From Leptospira langatensis (lineage in GTDB: Bacteria > Spirochaetota > Leptospiria > Leptospirales > Leptospiraceae): a DNA stretch of 64,000 nucleotides. Position numbers and translations under genes: made by a program. Positions within the stretch are counted from its first letter, which is position 1. Every line of letters begins with the position of its first letter. Location of the stretch: contig NZ_RQER01000005.1 in NCBI RefSeq assembly GCF_004770615.1, forward strand, positions 226,538-290,537, read 5' to 3'. Under the pieces are notes generated by a model that ran no database searches, was not told the origin of the DNA, and saw only the letters and a list, made by a program, of their open reading frames with translations. Shown here in pieces: positions 8,786 through 16,587 of the stretch.

Positions 8786-9865
8786 CTATTTTACCGGAAT
8801 TTCTGCATCGAACGGAAAATAAGTCGTTTGAACAGAAGAGTCTTCGTTTTCGTATACTTCTTTCACTAACTCGAAACTCAATTGCTTCTCCTGCGACGTG
8901 ACCACTGGGAAATTGAAATACTTATTTGTATGAGTTAATTTCTTTCCGTTTGCTTCTCGTTCAGCGGCGAACTCTAAGTGACTTTGGACTCGATTTTGTA
9001 GTAACTTCGACGAAACTCCGCCCGCACTCAACAGCTTCTTCCTAGCAATCGATAAAATCCCAGGATCTAAATCAAACCCCACGCTATTCCGAGAACTCAA
9101 TAGAGCGGCTAAAGAAGTAGTCCCAGTGCCCAAAAACGGATCTAAAACGGTATCCCCTTTGATAGAAAACATATTCACAAGGCGATAGGCGAACTCTAAT
9201 GGGAAAGCGGCAGTTCTCTCGCGCGAAGCTCCTACATCCTTAAAAATCTGCCTTTCTCCTTTCAATTCCCAGATATCGGAAAACCACTTATTTCTTTCTT
9301 CCCAGAAGAAGGCGCTATTTCGTCGTATCTCCACTTCTTCTTTCGAGTATTTTCTTAAAGAACCTCTTCGAAAAACGAGAATGTACTCATGCTCGTAAGT
9401 AACATAAGCACCAACTGGAAACATCCCCGAGCCCATGAACTTAGTGGGGGAATTAGTTTGTTTTCTCCAAAGGATATCCGGTAAAGAAGTGAAGCCCAGA
9501 TTCCGGCATACTTGTAGAATTCGAGAGTGATTTGAGAAAAGGGAGAATTCTCCTCCGATACTTCTTGTCGCATCCCCTATATTGACTAAAAGGATCCCCC
9601 CGGGTCTTAAGACACGATAGCATTCCTTCCAGACCAGATCCAATTGGACGTGCATACTCTCAAAAGCATCGTTGCCTAAATTTTTAGTTAGGAATTTCTT
9701 AGTGTTCTTATCCCAACTTTTAAAGAGATCGTCCCACATCTCTACCATTGGATAAGGGGGAGATGTTAAAACAAGATCCACACTCTCGCTGGATAGCGCT
9801 TTCATTCTCCTGGAATCGGAATGGTGTAGATAATGTTTCGTATTCGGAACCAATACAGTTTTCAT
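8786..9865 (-). CDS. Orphan DNA methyltransferase (beta class, N4-cytosine or N6-adenine)
   Basis: The catalytic TSPPY motif (34-38) comes first and the SAM-binding DPFLGTGTT motif (242-250) comes second, the order of beta-class amino-methyltransferases. SPPY rather than DPPY leans towards N4-methylcytosine. The C-terminal 60 residues after the SAM motif are poorly conserved in appearance. No restriction endonuclease or specificity subunit lies within several kilobases, so it is solitary and may act in regulation or be a remnant of a restriction system. A dispersed-motif copy lies inside the coding region at 8994-9015. Confidence 0.9.
   Translation of the reverse strand: MKTVLVPNTKHYLHHSDSRRMKALSSESVDLVLTSPPYPMVEMWDDLFKSWDKNTKKFLTKNLGNDAFESMHVQLDLVWKECYRVLRPGGILLVNIGDATRSIGGEFSLFSNHSRILQVCRNLGFTSLPDILWRKQTNSPTKFMGSGMFPVGAYVTYEHEYILVFRRGSLRKYSKEEVEIRRNSAFFWEERNKWFSDIWELKGERQIFKDVGASRERTAAFPLEFAYRLVNMFSIKGDTVLDPFLGTGTTSLAALLSSRNSVGFDLDPGILSIARKKLLSAGGVSSKLLQNRVQSHLEFAAEREANGKKLTHTNKYFNFPVVTSQEKQLSFELVKEVYENEDSSVQTTYFPFDAEIPVK
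8994..9015 (-). repeat. Dispersed motif, copy 4 (T type) inside the methyltransferase gene
   Basis: The minus strand reads TTTCGTCGAAGTTACTACAA followed by AA. It encodes SSKLLQN near residues 285-291 of the methyltransferase, a different frame from the copies in ahcY and the 106-residue gene. Confidence 0.6.
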
Positions 9866-9992
9866 ATTGGTTCCGATTTCAGGAGAAGGTGATCCAAAAG
9901 AGAAAGATCAGAGTATAATTGGATATTTTTCAAATTTAGAATATTATAATAAATCTTGTATCAAATAAGCAAAGAAGAGAGATCCTTCTGGC

Positions 9993-10553
9993 CTATTTGT
10001 GGTGATGGATCTTCTTATCTATTAGTTCGTTTAATAAGTCGGCGAGATCCTGAAATTCGTCCCCACTTCGGATCCGTATCTTATCCACTTCCTTGCCGTC
10101 CAATAGCAAGCGTAGGTTTTTCTTTATATTATAGATCGGCCCTGCCATTTTATGAGAATACACTAAGACAAAGGCAGCCGATAAGAACAGATATAGAGTG
10201 GAGAAAAGAATGATCCCACGAAACTGGATCGTAAAAAGATCCAAGCCATGGTCGTAATCCGGAAGAGCATATTCCTTCTCAACGTACTTTTCCTTCTCTT
10301 CTCCGTTAACGACCTCGAAGCCCTTTTGATAGAACTTTACGGTATCCTCGCGAAGTCGAAACACAACGCCTTTATCGTATTTCGTAGAATGGATCCAGAA
10401 TAGGAAACCAAGGGTAAGCAGAAGTCCGAAGATAAACAATAAAGAAAAGTTTAAGAAGAATCTTAGCTGAAAATCCTTATCGATCAGATAGTTTGCGAGA
10501 TGCCTTTTGTATCTGGGAATTTTTGTAGGTGGGTTTACGGTTTCTTCAGACAT
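9993..10553 (-). CDS. Two-TM protein with HAMP-like domain
   Basis: About 186 residues from the ATG at 10553, which has AAGAAGG about 11 bp upstream; an in-frame GTG at 10598 would add 15 residues. Two membrane helices (around residues 29-52 and 112-134) bracket a 55-residue periplasmic loop, and the C-terminus contains the HAMP-like MAGPIYNIKKNLRLLLDGKE followed by SGDEFQDLADLLNEL. No kinase, cyclase or methyl-accepting domain follows. It is downstream of the FecR and ECF sigma genes and probably in their operon, so it may be a membrane modulator of that signalling unit. Confidence 0.75.
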   Translation of the reverse strand: MSEETVNPPTKIPRYKRHLANYLIDKDFQLRFFLNFSLLFIFGLLLTLGFLFWIHSTKYDKGVVFRLREDTVKFYQKGFEVVNGEEKEKYVEKEYALPDYDHGLDLFTIQFRGIILFSTLYLFLSAAFVLVYSHKMAGPIYNIKKNLRLLLDGKEVDKIRIRSGDEFQDLADLLNELIDKKIHHHK

Positions 10554-10618
10554 ATAGAGATGAACCTTCTTAGGTAGAATTTCTCGAAAATTCCCCACAT
10601 GTCAAAAATATTTCTTTT

Positions 10619-11647
10619 TTATCGAAGTTGAATCACCTCATTCACGGAATCCCTCGGTATCTTTATTTCGTTTTTGAGGGTTTGCAAATACATAAAACTT
10701 TCGTCCATATCGACAATCACCCCTTCAAGCGATTCCCCATTCGAAAGCACGACTCTTTCCAATCTTTGGTATTCCTTAAAGAGATCTTCTTTATCGGAAA
10801 AAGACCTCTCCGTGTTTCTCGGGATCTCATCTACCTTGAGTTCGGTGAACTTCAGATTTAGGCCTCGTTGTTCCGCGGAAGATAGAAAAGAACGATGAAA
10901 TCCTTTCGGTTCAAGACGGATCTTTTGCCCTGGTTCTAAGACCTGTTCTCCTCTATCCGACTCGTTGGTATTGATGGCAGCCACCCTTCCCTCGAGGACC
11001 GAAACTATAGTCCCTTCTGCCTTATTCTCGCGAACTTCGAATTTGGTCCCTCTCACTTCCACTAACCCGGAAGATGTATAGATGCGGAAGTCTTCCTTCT
11101 TCAAATTTTTATGCAAATGAACGAGTACGGTCCCCGTTTTCAATCGGAAGGATTGCTTGGAATCTCTCAGGATCTCGAGCTCGGTAGCTTCTTCCAATAC
11201 CATTCCTTCTCCCTTTGAAACCGTAAGGAAAAGTTTGGAACCCGCTTCTGTCTTCAAAGTCTGGCCTCGACCTACAGATTCTCCCTCGTTCAACGCCAGT
11301 TGTTTTTCGGAATCCGAAGAGGAAAGGTAACCCTTTCCGACGATCTTAGACACGGAGATGGTAAACTGATCTGCAGCGGGAGAAGATTTAGGATTTTGTA
11401 ATAAGAAGACGCCAAAAGCGCCTAGCAAAATTGCAGCTGCAGCAGAAAGCGCGTAGATCAAAGGGCGTTTAAACGGAAGAACCTTGGAAGATTGCGCTTT
11501 TTCATATATCTGTTCGAAGGAAACCTCAGAAGAAGGCTTCACCCAGGATTTCGAAAGTAGTTTCGATAAAGCATCGATAGAAGAACTATATTCGTTCTTC
11601 TCCCCTTCGATCGCTTTCCTGATTTTCTCCTCGAAATTCTCTTCCAT
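10619..11647 (-). CDS. Membrane FecR-domain protein, probable anti-sigma factor
   Basis: 342 residues. The cytoplasmic N-terminus (1-60) is followed by one membrane helix (about 62-84) and an external FecR domain (about 130-240) with VEVRGTKFEVRENKAEG. The order cytoplasmic segment - TM - FecR, directly downstream of an ECF sigma gene (28-bp gap), is the usual anti-sigma arrangement. The C-terminal part (about 285-342) has strand-like NGESLEGVIVDMDESF, similar to small Sm-like modules. No zinc-binding HxxxCxxC motif is seen. Confidence 0.82.
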   Translation of the reverse strand: MEENFEEKIRKAIEGEKNEYSSSIDALSKLLSKSWVKPSSEVSFEQIYEKAQSSKVLPFKRPLIYALSAAAAILLGAFGVFLLQNPKSSPAADQFTISVSKIVGKGYLSSSDSEKQLALNEGESVGRGQTLKTEAGSKLFLTVSKGEGMVLEEATELEILRDSKQSFRLKTGTVLVHLHKNLKKEDFRIYTSSGLVEVRGTKFEVRENKAEGTIVSVLEGRVAAINTNESDRGEQVLEPGQKIRLEPKGFHRSFLSSAEQRGLNLKFTELKVDEIPRNTERSFSDKEDLFKEYQRLERVVLSNGESLEGVIVDMDESFMYLQTLKNEIKIPRDSVNEVIQLR

Positions 11648-11675
11648 CTTCCCTTAAGCCTTCTATTTATCCAAA

Positions 11676-12197
11676 TTACATCGGTAAGATTTGCTTGCTC
11701 TTCGCGATCTCCAGCAACTTGGCAGTTGCCTTGACCACAAGCCTAGATGCAGTAGCAACGGAGATATCCATCACTTCCGCAATATCCGATAACGTGTAAT
11801 TTTCTATATTCTTTAATACTAAAGCGTATCTTTCTCCTTCTTCCAAATCGCCCAGACATTCCATCAATCTGGTCTCTAAGTCGGAGAGCTCGGTCTTTCG
11901 AACGAAACTCTGTCCTTCTTCTTTATAATGCCCCATATCATCCGAGCCGGATTCCTTCACGGTAGAGAACTTCTTGGCGTGATTAATGGATCGATTTCTC
12001 GCGATGGTATATAATAGTTTAAGGGATTGTTCCTTGTTCAGGTCAGAGTCCGAATACTTCTTAAAAAAATTAAGAAACGTATCCTGCATTAGGTCAGAGG
12101 CAACTTCTTGATTTCCAGTGTATTTGTACAGGAAGTCAAAGATTCTCCCGCTGGATTCCCTATATAGGGTTTCCATAAAGTCTTTTCGGGATGCCAT
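11676..12197 (-). CDS. ECF-type RNA polymerase sigma factor
   Basis: 173 residues. Region 2 spans about 8-75 (FDFLYKYTGNQEVASDLMQDTFLNFFKKY, then LYTIARNRSINHAKK), and region 4 spans about 108-165 (LEEGERYALVLKNIENYTLSDIAEVMDISVATASRLV). It starts the operon sigma - FecR anti-sigma - HAMP protein, all in the same direction. Group IV sigmas with FecR partners usually answer envelope or surface signals; the target promoters cannot be named from this window. Confidence 0.93.
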   Translation of the reverse strand: MASRKDFMETLYRESSGRIFDFLYKYTGNQEVASDLMQDTFLNFFKKYSDSDLNKEQSLKLLYTIARNRSINHAKKFSTVKESGSDDMGHYKEEGQSFVRKTELSDLETRLMECLGDLEEGERYALVLKNIENYTLSDIAEVMDISVATASRLVVKATAKLLEIAKSKQILPM

Positions 12198-12584
12198 TGC
12201 ACAAATATTTCAGCTGGAAACGCGAATTCAAGTAAATTCCGACGGTCAATGTAACTCTACCCTTCTCTATTTTCTCCTTTGGGCTTTGATTGAAGTAACA
12301 AATCTAAACTGGCTTTTTTACATTCAGAGGAAATTTTCGAGCAAATAATTCTTCTCGCTATCCTAACTCCGCTCTGTCTCTGACCGAGAAGAATAGCAAG
12401 GTGATCGGAGATTTCTCCCTTCAAGCCAGGCCCCGCCTCTGGGAAGTGACAGGATCGGGAAAGTCAAGCGGGAAGAAGAGCGGGAGGTTTTGTAGTATCT
12501 TCGACAACCATTCCCTTAATACGACATAATTCTACTCCAGACTGGCCCCTGATTTTCCGATCTTAGGAAAAGGCCCAATCCTAA
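12198..12584. other. Intergenic region between divergent genes
   Basis: 387 bp between the ECF sigma gene (minus) and a small exported protein (plus). It must hold both promoters. The only structure I see is a dispersed-motif copy at 12488-12507, about 80 bp before the plus-strand start codon. Confidence 0.6.
12488..12507 (-). repeat. Dispersed motif, copy 5 (A type, unpaired)
   Basis: The plus strand reads TTTTGTAGTATCTTCGACAA, the reverse complement of the A-type motif. It has no T-type partner within 3 kb, unlike the other intergenic copies. Confidence 0.65.
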
Positions 12585-12905
12585 ATGAGATTTACTACGC
12601 TTTTGTTCGCTTTACTTCTAAGCTTCGGCATACTGGGATCTCATGGGAATCTATCTTCTTCTCCTGAAAGCGCTTTCCCAGGAGAAAGCCCGAGCGTAAA
12701 GCCACTGCTCAGGATTTTACCCGCATTTAGAGAAGAAGAATGTGATTGGGCAATCCGCTGGGATATCTGCCTGAAATGCATTCGGAGAGATTACCGTTAC
12801 GCTCAGAAGATTCATTTCTTCCCGAGCGGACAGTATCGGGAACATGGTTGCTATACGGAAGAAAAGGGTTTCTTTTTGATTACGAATGAAAAGGGAGAAG
12901 AGTAG
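12585..12905 (+). CDS. Small exported cysteine-containing protein
   Basis: 106 residues with a clear signal peptide (MRFTTLLFALLLSFGILGS). The mature part contains four cysteines (EECDW, WDICLKC, HGCY), which could form two disulphides in the periplasm. No family recognised. It ends just before a bidirectional terminator shared with the convergent lipoprotein gene. Confidence 0.6.
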   Translation: MRFTTLLFALLLSFGILGSHGNLSSSPESAFPGESPSVKPLLRILPAFREEECDWAIRWDICLKCIRRDYRYAQKIHFFPSGQYREHGCYTEEKGFFLITNEKGEE

Positions 12906-12936
12906 AAAGAGCCAAGTGGATCACCAGGCTCTTTCT
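12904..12936. terminator. Bidirectional transcription terminator
   Basis: Ten-base arms AGAAAGAGCC and GGCTCTTTCT flank a short inner GTG/CAC stem. It lies between convergent stop codons at 12905 and 12944, and the A-rich and T-rich outer ends give a U-rich tail on either strand. Confidence 0.75.
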
Positions 12937-12943
12937 TAGGAGA

Positions 12944-13222
12944 TTACTTTTTGCAGGTTTGAAGAGCTACGATTGTCTTAGCAGATCTTAAACAAGTAAG
13001 ATCGTACTTTCCGGTCATACATTCTTTCAATAACTGAGTGGAAATTTGAGCTTGCATAGCTTGGAATTTTGCAGCTTGATCCGGAGTTTGAGCGGCAGAA
13101 AGATTCTTAAGAAGATCACCTACTACCGGTTCGCATTCCGCTTGGCTGACTTTTGCTCCTCCGCAAGAAATAATACCTGCAAGAAGAAAGATAGCAAGGA
13201 TTGAAAAAAGCGTTTTTTTCAT
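12944..13222 (-). CDS. Small lipoprotein (TIGR04454-like)
   Basis: 92 residues. The signal sequence MKKTLFSILAIFLLAG ends in a spirochaete-type lipobox IISC-GG, giving a lipid-anchored Cys at about residue 20. Three further cysteines (AECEPVV, KECMTG, TCLRS, and TCKK at the end) lie in a helical mature part. Size, Cys spacing and the phrase TPDQAAKF recall the small Leptospira lipoprotein family TIGR04454; that assignment is from memory. AGAGGTG lies 7 bp before the ATG. Function unknown. Confidence 0.75.
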   Translation of the reverse strand: MKKTLFSILAIFLLAGIISCGGAKVSQAECEPVVGDLLKNLSAAQTPDQAAKFQAMQAQISTQLLKECMTGKYDLTCLRSAKTIVALQTCKK

Positions 13223-13305
13223 GCAACACCTCTACGAATATTTATTATATGTCGCGAAAGTTCAACGACGAACGCCATTTTAGCGACCACGGTTCTATAG
13301 AAAAG

Positions 13306-15207
13306 TTATTTTTTTACCGGGAATATGGTTATGCCATAATAAGATACAGACTTCTCACCCTTAAAGGTCAAAATCCTCTTCTTAACATCGTACTTCCAAG
13401 TTCCTGCATTCACTAATACATCGAAGCCCTTTCCATAATGAACTTCCGGAAGAAAGATCTCCACGATCGGGATTTCGTCTCCTTCTTTGCGGAAGGAATA
13501 CTTGAACATAGACTTCTCCATATCAAAGCTGATCGCTTCCGGATCCCCTTTGGTCCGTATCGGATATGGACGAGAGAAGGCCTTTACTGCCCTTCCCCCA
13601 TCCTCGTCTATGCTCTTAGGAGTATCTATGGAATAGAGAGAAAGATCTTCCTCATTCCATCTATCTCCTAAGCTATTGGTATTGTCTGGAGTATAGTTCC
13701 ATAACGTATAATGCACGAAGTTCTTTTCGATCGCAGATATGATCCTATGAAGCGACGCTTCTAAATGAGAATAGTTCTTAGTCCGAAAAGCCAGTCGCCC
13801 ATTCATATCCATAGGGATCCCGGTCTCTCCGATAACAGTGGGACAATTTCCCATTTTCTTAATGGAAAGGTCCTTGATCATCTTGATCGTATCTTCATAC
13901 GCTCTGGCTACGTTATTTCTTCCGAATACAGGCACTTGCTTGAAGATATGTACCCCAAACCAAGGAATATAACGTTTAAACATGAGAACGGAAACATCAT
14001 ACCAATGAGTCGCGTTTATAACAGATCCTTCGCCTGTTTTCGGTTTTTCCTCCCAATCTATGTCTAAGCTTCCCGGATCGGATTCTATGAAGATGGAGAA
14101 CTTTTTCTGTACGGATTGGATCTTAGTTTTGAATTTCTTGATAAAAGGTTGCATGAATTCTGAATAGAATTCCACCTCTCTTCCTCTGTACTGCCTGAAA
14201 TATTTCGGTTTTAGGAGCATTGGTGCACCATTCGGATCATAGTCCCAAACACCGTGCTGTCTCCATATACAGGTTTTCCCTTCCTGCCAAAGAGGAATTC
14301 CGTTTGGATTCAGTTTAGTCCTTCCGAAATGGACACCCGTAAATCCGAGCATGTACGCGTTATGTGCGTTTACTGTCCTTCCCTCAGAAAGGAACATTTC
14401 TTGGAAAGGAGATGTCGAGATGATCTTTCCGAAACCGAGCCCGGAAAATTCCCCTATATTTTTCTTACCGATCCATCCTGGAGAAGGCTCGTTCAAGGAA
14501 TCGAAACCTAGGACATTCTTATATTTCGAGACCTTCTTCGCTACCCTACACATGGCTTCTATATAATGATCTTGTAAAAAGATTTCCGCATTCTTTCCAC
14601 GGATATTCAACTTCGGAGCGAAGGTCCTTCCCCCGAAGAAAAGAGTAAACATAGTGGCGCAAGCATACTTCTGATAATTAAGAGGCCAGGACATTCTTCG
14701 GTAATTTCTACCTTGGAAATGATGCACGATCGCCGTGTCGGATTCTTTGATCTTCTCTATGTCCATTCCGACTTCTTCTAAGGTCCAGCCGGGAGCCCCA
14801 TCACCGCCGGTGAAACGAGACCAAACATCTTGGTGAGGATCCATGAATACGTAGAAGCCTTTCTTCTCCGCAAGCGCAATCATCCTTTCCACATAATCCA
14901 AGTAGGCCAGATCATACTTGCCGGGTCCTTGGTGTTCAATCGCTTCCCAAGTGACTAAGAAACGAAGAAAATTAAATCCCCATTTTCGTAAGCGATCCAA
15001 ATGTTCCGACGCTTCTTTTTCTTCGAGAGGTCTTCCGATAAAGGATACTTTTCTATGGTCGTGAAAGCTCAAAGACTGATCGAAATGCGTGGTTCCGTCG
15101 GGCTTATAGGGAAGCTTTGCGCTCCCGGAAAGATTCACTCCTCTTAGCTGAAGAATATATCCTTCAGAATCTACGAAATTCCCGTCTTTGATCTTTACTT
15201 CCAACAT
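13306..15207 (-). CDS. Glycoside hydrolase family 5, endoglycoceramidase/sterylglucosidase-like
   Basis: 633 residues without signal peptide, so cytosolic. The GH5 barrel has the acid/base glutamate in GFDSLNEPSPGW (E240) and the nucleophile in VIGETGIPMDMNG (E461); VMDPHQDVWSRF (about 121-132) is typical of the endoglycoceramidase branch, and a beta-sandwich-like C-terminus (about 540-633) follows. Members of this branch remove glucose from sterols or ceramides. It lies 4 bp after a patatin lipase gene, so the pair may degrade glycolipids; the natural substrate in Leptospira is unknown. Confidence 0.85.
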   Translation of the reverse strand: MLEVKIKDGNFVDSEGYILQLRGVNLSGSAKLPYKPDGTTHFDQSLSFHDHRKVSFIGRPLEEKEASEHLDRLRKWGFNFLRFLVTWEAIEHQGPGKYDLAYLDYVERMIALAEKKGFYVFMDPHQDVWSRFTGGDGAPGWTLEEVGMDIEKIKESDTAIVHHFQGRNYRRMSWPLNYQKYACATMFTLFFGGRTFAPKLNIRGKNAEIFLQDHYIEAMCRVAKKVSKYKNVLGFDSLNEPSPGWIGKKNIGEFSGLGFGKIISTSPFQEMFLSEGRTVNAHNAYMLGFTGVHFGRTKLNPNGIPLWQEGKTCIWRQHGVWDYDPNGAPMLLKPKYFRQYRGREVEFYSEFMQPFIKKFKTKIQSVQKKFSIFIESDPGSLDIDWEEKPKTGEGSVINATHWYDVSVLMFKRYIPWFGVHIFKQVPVFGRNNVARAYEDTIKMIKDLSIKKMGNCPTVIGETGIPMDMNGRLAFRTKNYSHLEASLHRIISAIEKNFVHYTLWNYTPDNTNSLGDRWNEEDLSLYSIDTPKSIDEDGGRAVKAFSRPYPIRTKGDPEAISFDMEKSMFKYSFRKEGDEIPIVEIFLPEVHYGKGFDVLVNAGTWKYDVKKRILTFKGEKSVSYYGITIFPVKK

Positions 15208-15211
15208 TAGA

Positions 15212-16099
15212 TTAATCTTCTCCGAATTGAACCTTTGCGTCTTCGTATCCCCGGCTGATCAGATAATCCGCTTGGACTTGAGAAAAATTTAATATACTTC
15301 CGAAGCCTAAAGAGGTTCTTGGGCCTATGACTCGGATCTTATAGTCCGCCTTCTCCGGTTCGGAAAAGGAAAGAAGGGACAGGGATTTACTAAAGCCTCT
15401 CTTCTTCTCTTTCTTCTTCTTTTGATATTGCAAATTGGCCATGATGGTTTGGAAGGAACCGATCAAAGAAAGCTCAAAGACCCTTTCGAGACCTTCTCTT
15501 CTACTTCTCGGTAAACCCATGTTCACTCCGCCAACGGGAGAAAGCAGAACGACCACGATCTCCTTGGCCCCTCTTTCCACTGCAGGAAGAATCGGAACGT
15601 TAGCCATCACTCCTCCGTCCCAATGAGGTTTTCCATCCACATACTGCCATGGAAAGATCAAAGGAATGGCGGAAGAAGCCATGACATGTTCTATATCTAT
15701 ATCCTTATTCCCGAAGAAAACCAACTCGGCGGTCAGTATGTTTACCGCAGTGATGATCACTTCCATTGGATTCTTTCTTAGTTTTCGAAAATCAAGTTGG
15801 GAATAGAGCAGATATTTTAAAGGTGTTGTATCGGCTAAGGGAGAAAACCGGCGAAAGATAAGGTCCAGAAAGTCGTTCCAAATGGAATACTTCATTACCT
15901 TTTGGATCTCTATGGATTTCCATAGTTCGGTGATGGCGGCTGCGTTCATTCCGCATCCGAGTGCGCTGGCTGTAATAGCTCCTACAGAGGTCCCGCAGAC
16001 TACGTCGGGTTTGAAGCCGATCTCTTCTAAATACTTTAATACGCCGGCGTGATAGGCCCCTCTGGCTCCCCCACCCGATAAGATTAAAGCTCTCTTCAT
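15212..16099 (-). CDS. Patatin-like phospholipase
   Basis: 295 residues. The oxyanion motif GGGARGAYHAG starts at 9, the nucleophile elbow is GTSVG with S38, and the catalytic partner is D161 in the HWDGGV motif. No signal peptide. It is the first gene of a two-gene operon with the GH5 enzyme. The family hydrolyses acyl chains of phospholipids. Its 5' region carries an unusual repeat pair and, further up, a structured element. Confidence 0.9.
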   Translation of the reverse strand: MKRALILSGGGARGAYHAGVLKYLEEIGFKPDVVCGTSVGAITASALGCGMNAAAITELWKSIEIQKVMKYSIWNDFLDLIFRRFSPLADTTPLKYLLYSQLDFRKLRKNPMEVIITAVNILTAELVFFGNKDIDIEHVMASSAIPLIFPWQYVDGKPHWDGGVMANVPILPAVERGAKEIVVVLLSPVGGVNMGLPRSRREGLERVFELSLIGSFQTIMANLQYQKKKKEKKRGFSKSLSLLSFSEPEKADYKIRVIGPRTSLGFGSILNFSQVQADYLISRGYEDAKVQFGED

Positions 16100-16179
16100 T
16101 CCGATCTAAATCCCTGCCCGGCCAGTCTTCGGCCTTGCTGGTAAATTTCAAGACGTAATATTCGTTTGGAAGGGTTGGG

Positions 16180-16200
16180 TTTGTCGAAGATACTACAAAT
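16180..16200 (+). repeat. Dispersed motif, copy 6 (A type)
   Basis: Exact TTTGTCGAAGATACTACAAA plus one T. With copy 7, 42 bp away and inverted, it forms an 85-bp miniature element able to fold into a stem of about 19 pairs with one mismatch. Confidence 0.75.
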
Positions 16201-16242
16201 CGGAGAGGTGAGTTACCTTCGAGATTATGCGGGAAGGAAATC

Positions 16243-16264
16243 TTGTAGTAACTTCGACGAAAAA
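16243..16264 (-). repeat. Dispersed motif, copy 7 (T type)
   Basis: The plus strand reads TTGTAGTAACTTCGACGAAA. It is the inverted partner of copy 6 and has the same CGACGAAA end as copy 4. Confidence 0.75.
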
Positions 16265-16370
16265 GGAATATTCCTAACTTGTGATATTCAGGAATTAAAA
16301 CCTTCTGAGTGTCTGCGTCCAGCAAAGCTGAATGCCCGAAAGTGACCAATTTTCAGAACTCAGAAAGGCC

Positions 16371-16441
16371 AGTGGTCTGATGGTATTGCAATAGGTCCGA
16401 AAGGCCCTTTTGCAGGGGTCTGGGCTATTGCTCAGCCACCT
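16371..16441 (-). ncRNA. Long hairpin, leader-RNA candidate
   Basis: On the minus strand, AGGUGG/CCACU (one bulge), CUGA/UCAG and GCAAUAG/CUAUUGC arms stack to a stem of about 16 pairs, with a 7-base bulge on the 3' side and a G/C-rich 30-base terminal loop that can form a further small stem. The stop codon of the 17-codon frame lies in the 5' arm, the arrangement of attenuators or of a structured small RNA. No family recognised. Confidence 0.4.
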
Positions 16442-16478
16442 CACAGGTCATTTTCTTGCTGCAACTGTCGCTACTCAA
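16425..16478 (-). CDS. Possible 17-residue leader peptide
   Basis: A TTG codon lies exactly 8 bp after GGAGG in a near-perfect Shine-Dalgarno (AAAAGGAGGTGG, 16484-16495), the strongest such signal in the window. The frame encodes MSSDSCSKKMTCEVAEQ and stops with TAG inside the following hairpin. The peptide has two cysteines and four serines. A promoter-like pair lies just upstream. Either a leader peptide or a chance frame; expression is unproven. Confidence 0.35.
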   Translation of the reverse strand: MSSDSCSKKMTCEVAEQ

Positions 16479-16507
16479 CTAAACCACCTCCTTTTACGTG
16501 TGGCCAG

Positions 16508-16535
16508 ACGATATTCTGTCGCATTAAAAAGTCAA
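16508..16535 (-). promoter_or_regulatory. Sigma-70-like promoter candidate
   Basis: TTGACT (16530-16535) and TATCGT (16508-16513) with a 16-bp spacer on the minus strand, placing a transcript start about 6-8 bp before the strong ribosome-binding site. Confidence 0.4.
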
Positions 16536-16587
16536 GAAATGTCCTAATTTTTTTAGAATTTCAAAATGACTTTTGCATCTCGGTGGT

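Larger units (their letters stand above)
16100..16587. other. Structured intergenic region upstream of the patatin operon
   Basis: 488 bp between the patatin start and the MFS stop, both on the minus strand. It contains, in transcription order on the minus strand, a promoter candidate (16508-16535), a strong ribosome-binding site and 17-codon frame (16425-16495), a long hairpin (16371-16441) and a close inverted repeat pair (16180-16264). Each is listed separately. Confidence 0.6.

Noticed and set aside
15792..16349. A 185-codon frame on the minus strand overlapping the patatin gene
   Set aside because: It lies mostly in another frame of the patatin gene, crosses the repeat pair, and its product has no recognisable fold; the patatin frame has full motifs.
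16484..16495. CCACCTCCTTTT resembling the 3' end of 16S rRNA (anti-Shine-Dalgarno)
   Set aside because: No further 16S sequence precedes it; the opposite strand reads as a Shine-Dalgarno at ideal distance from a start codon.
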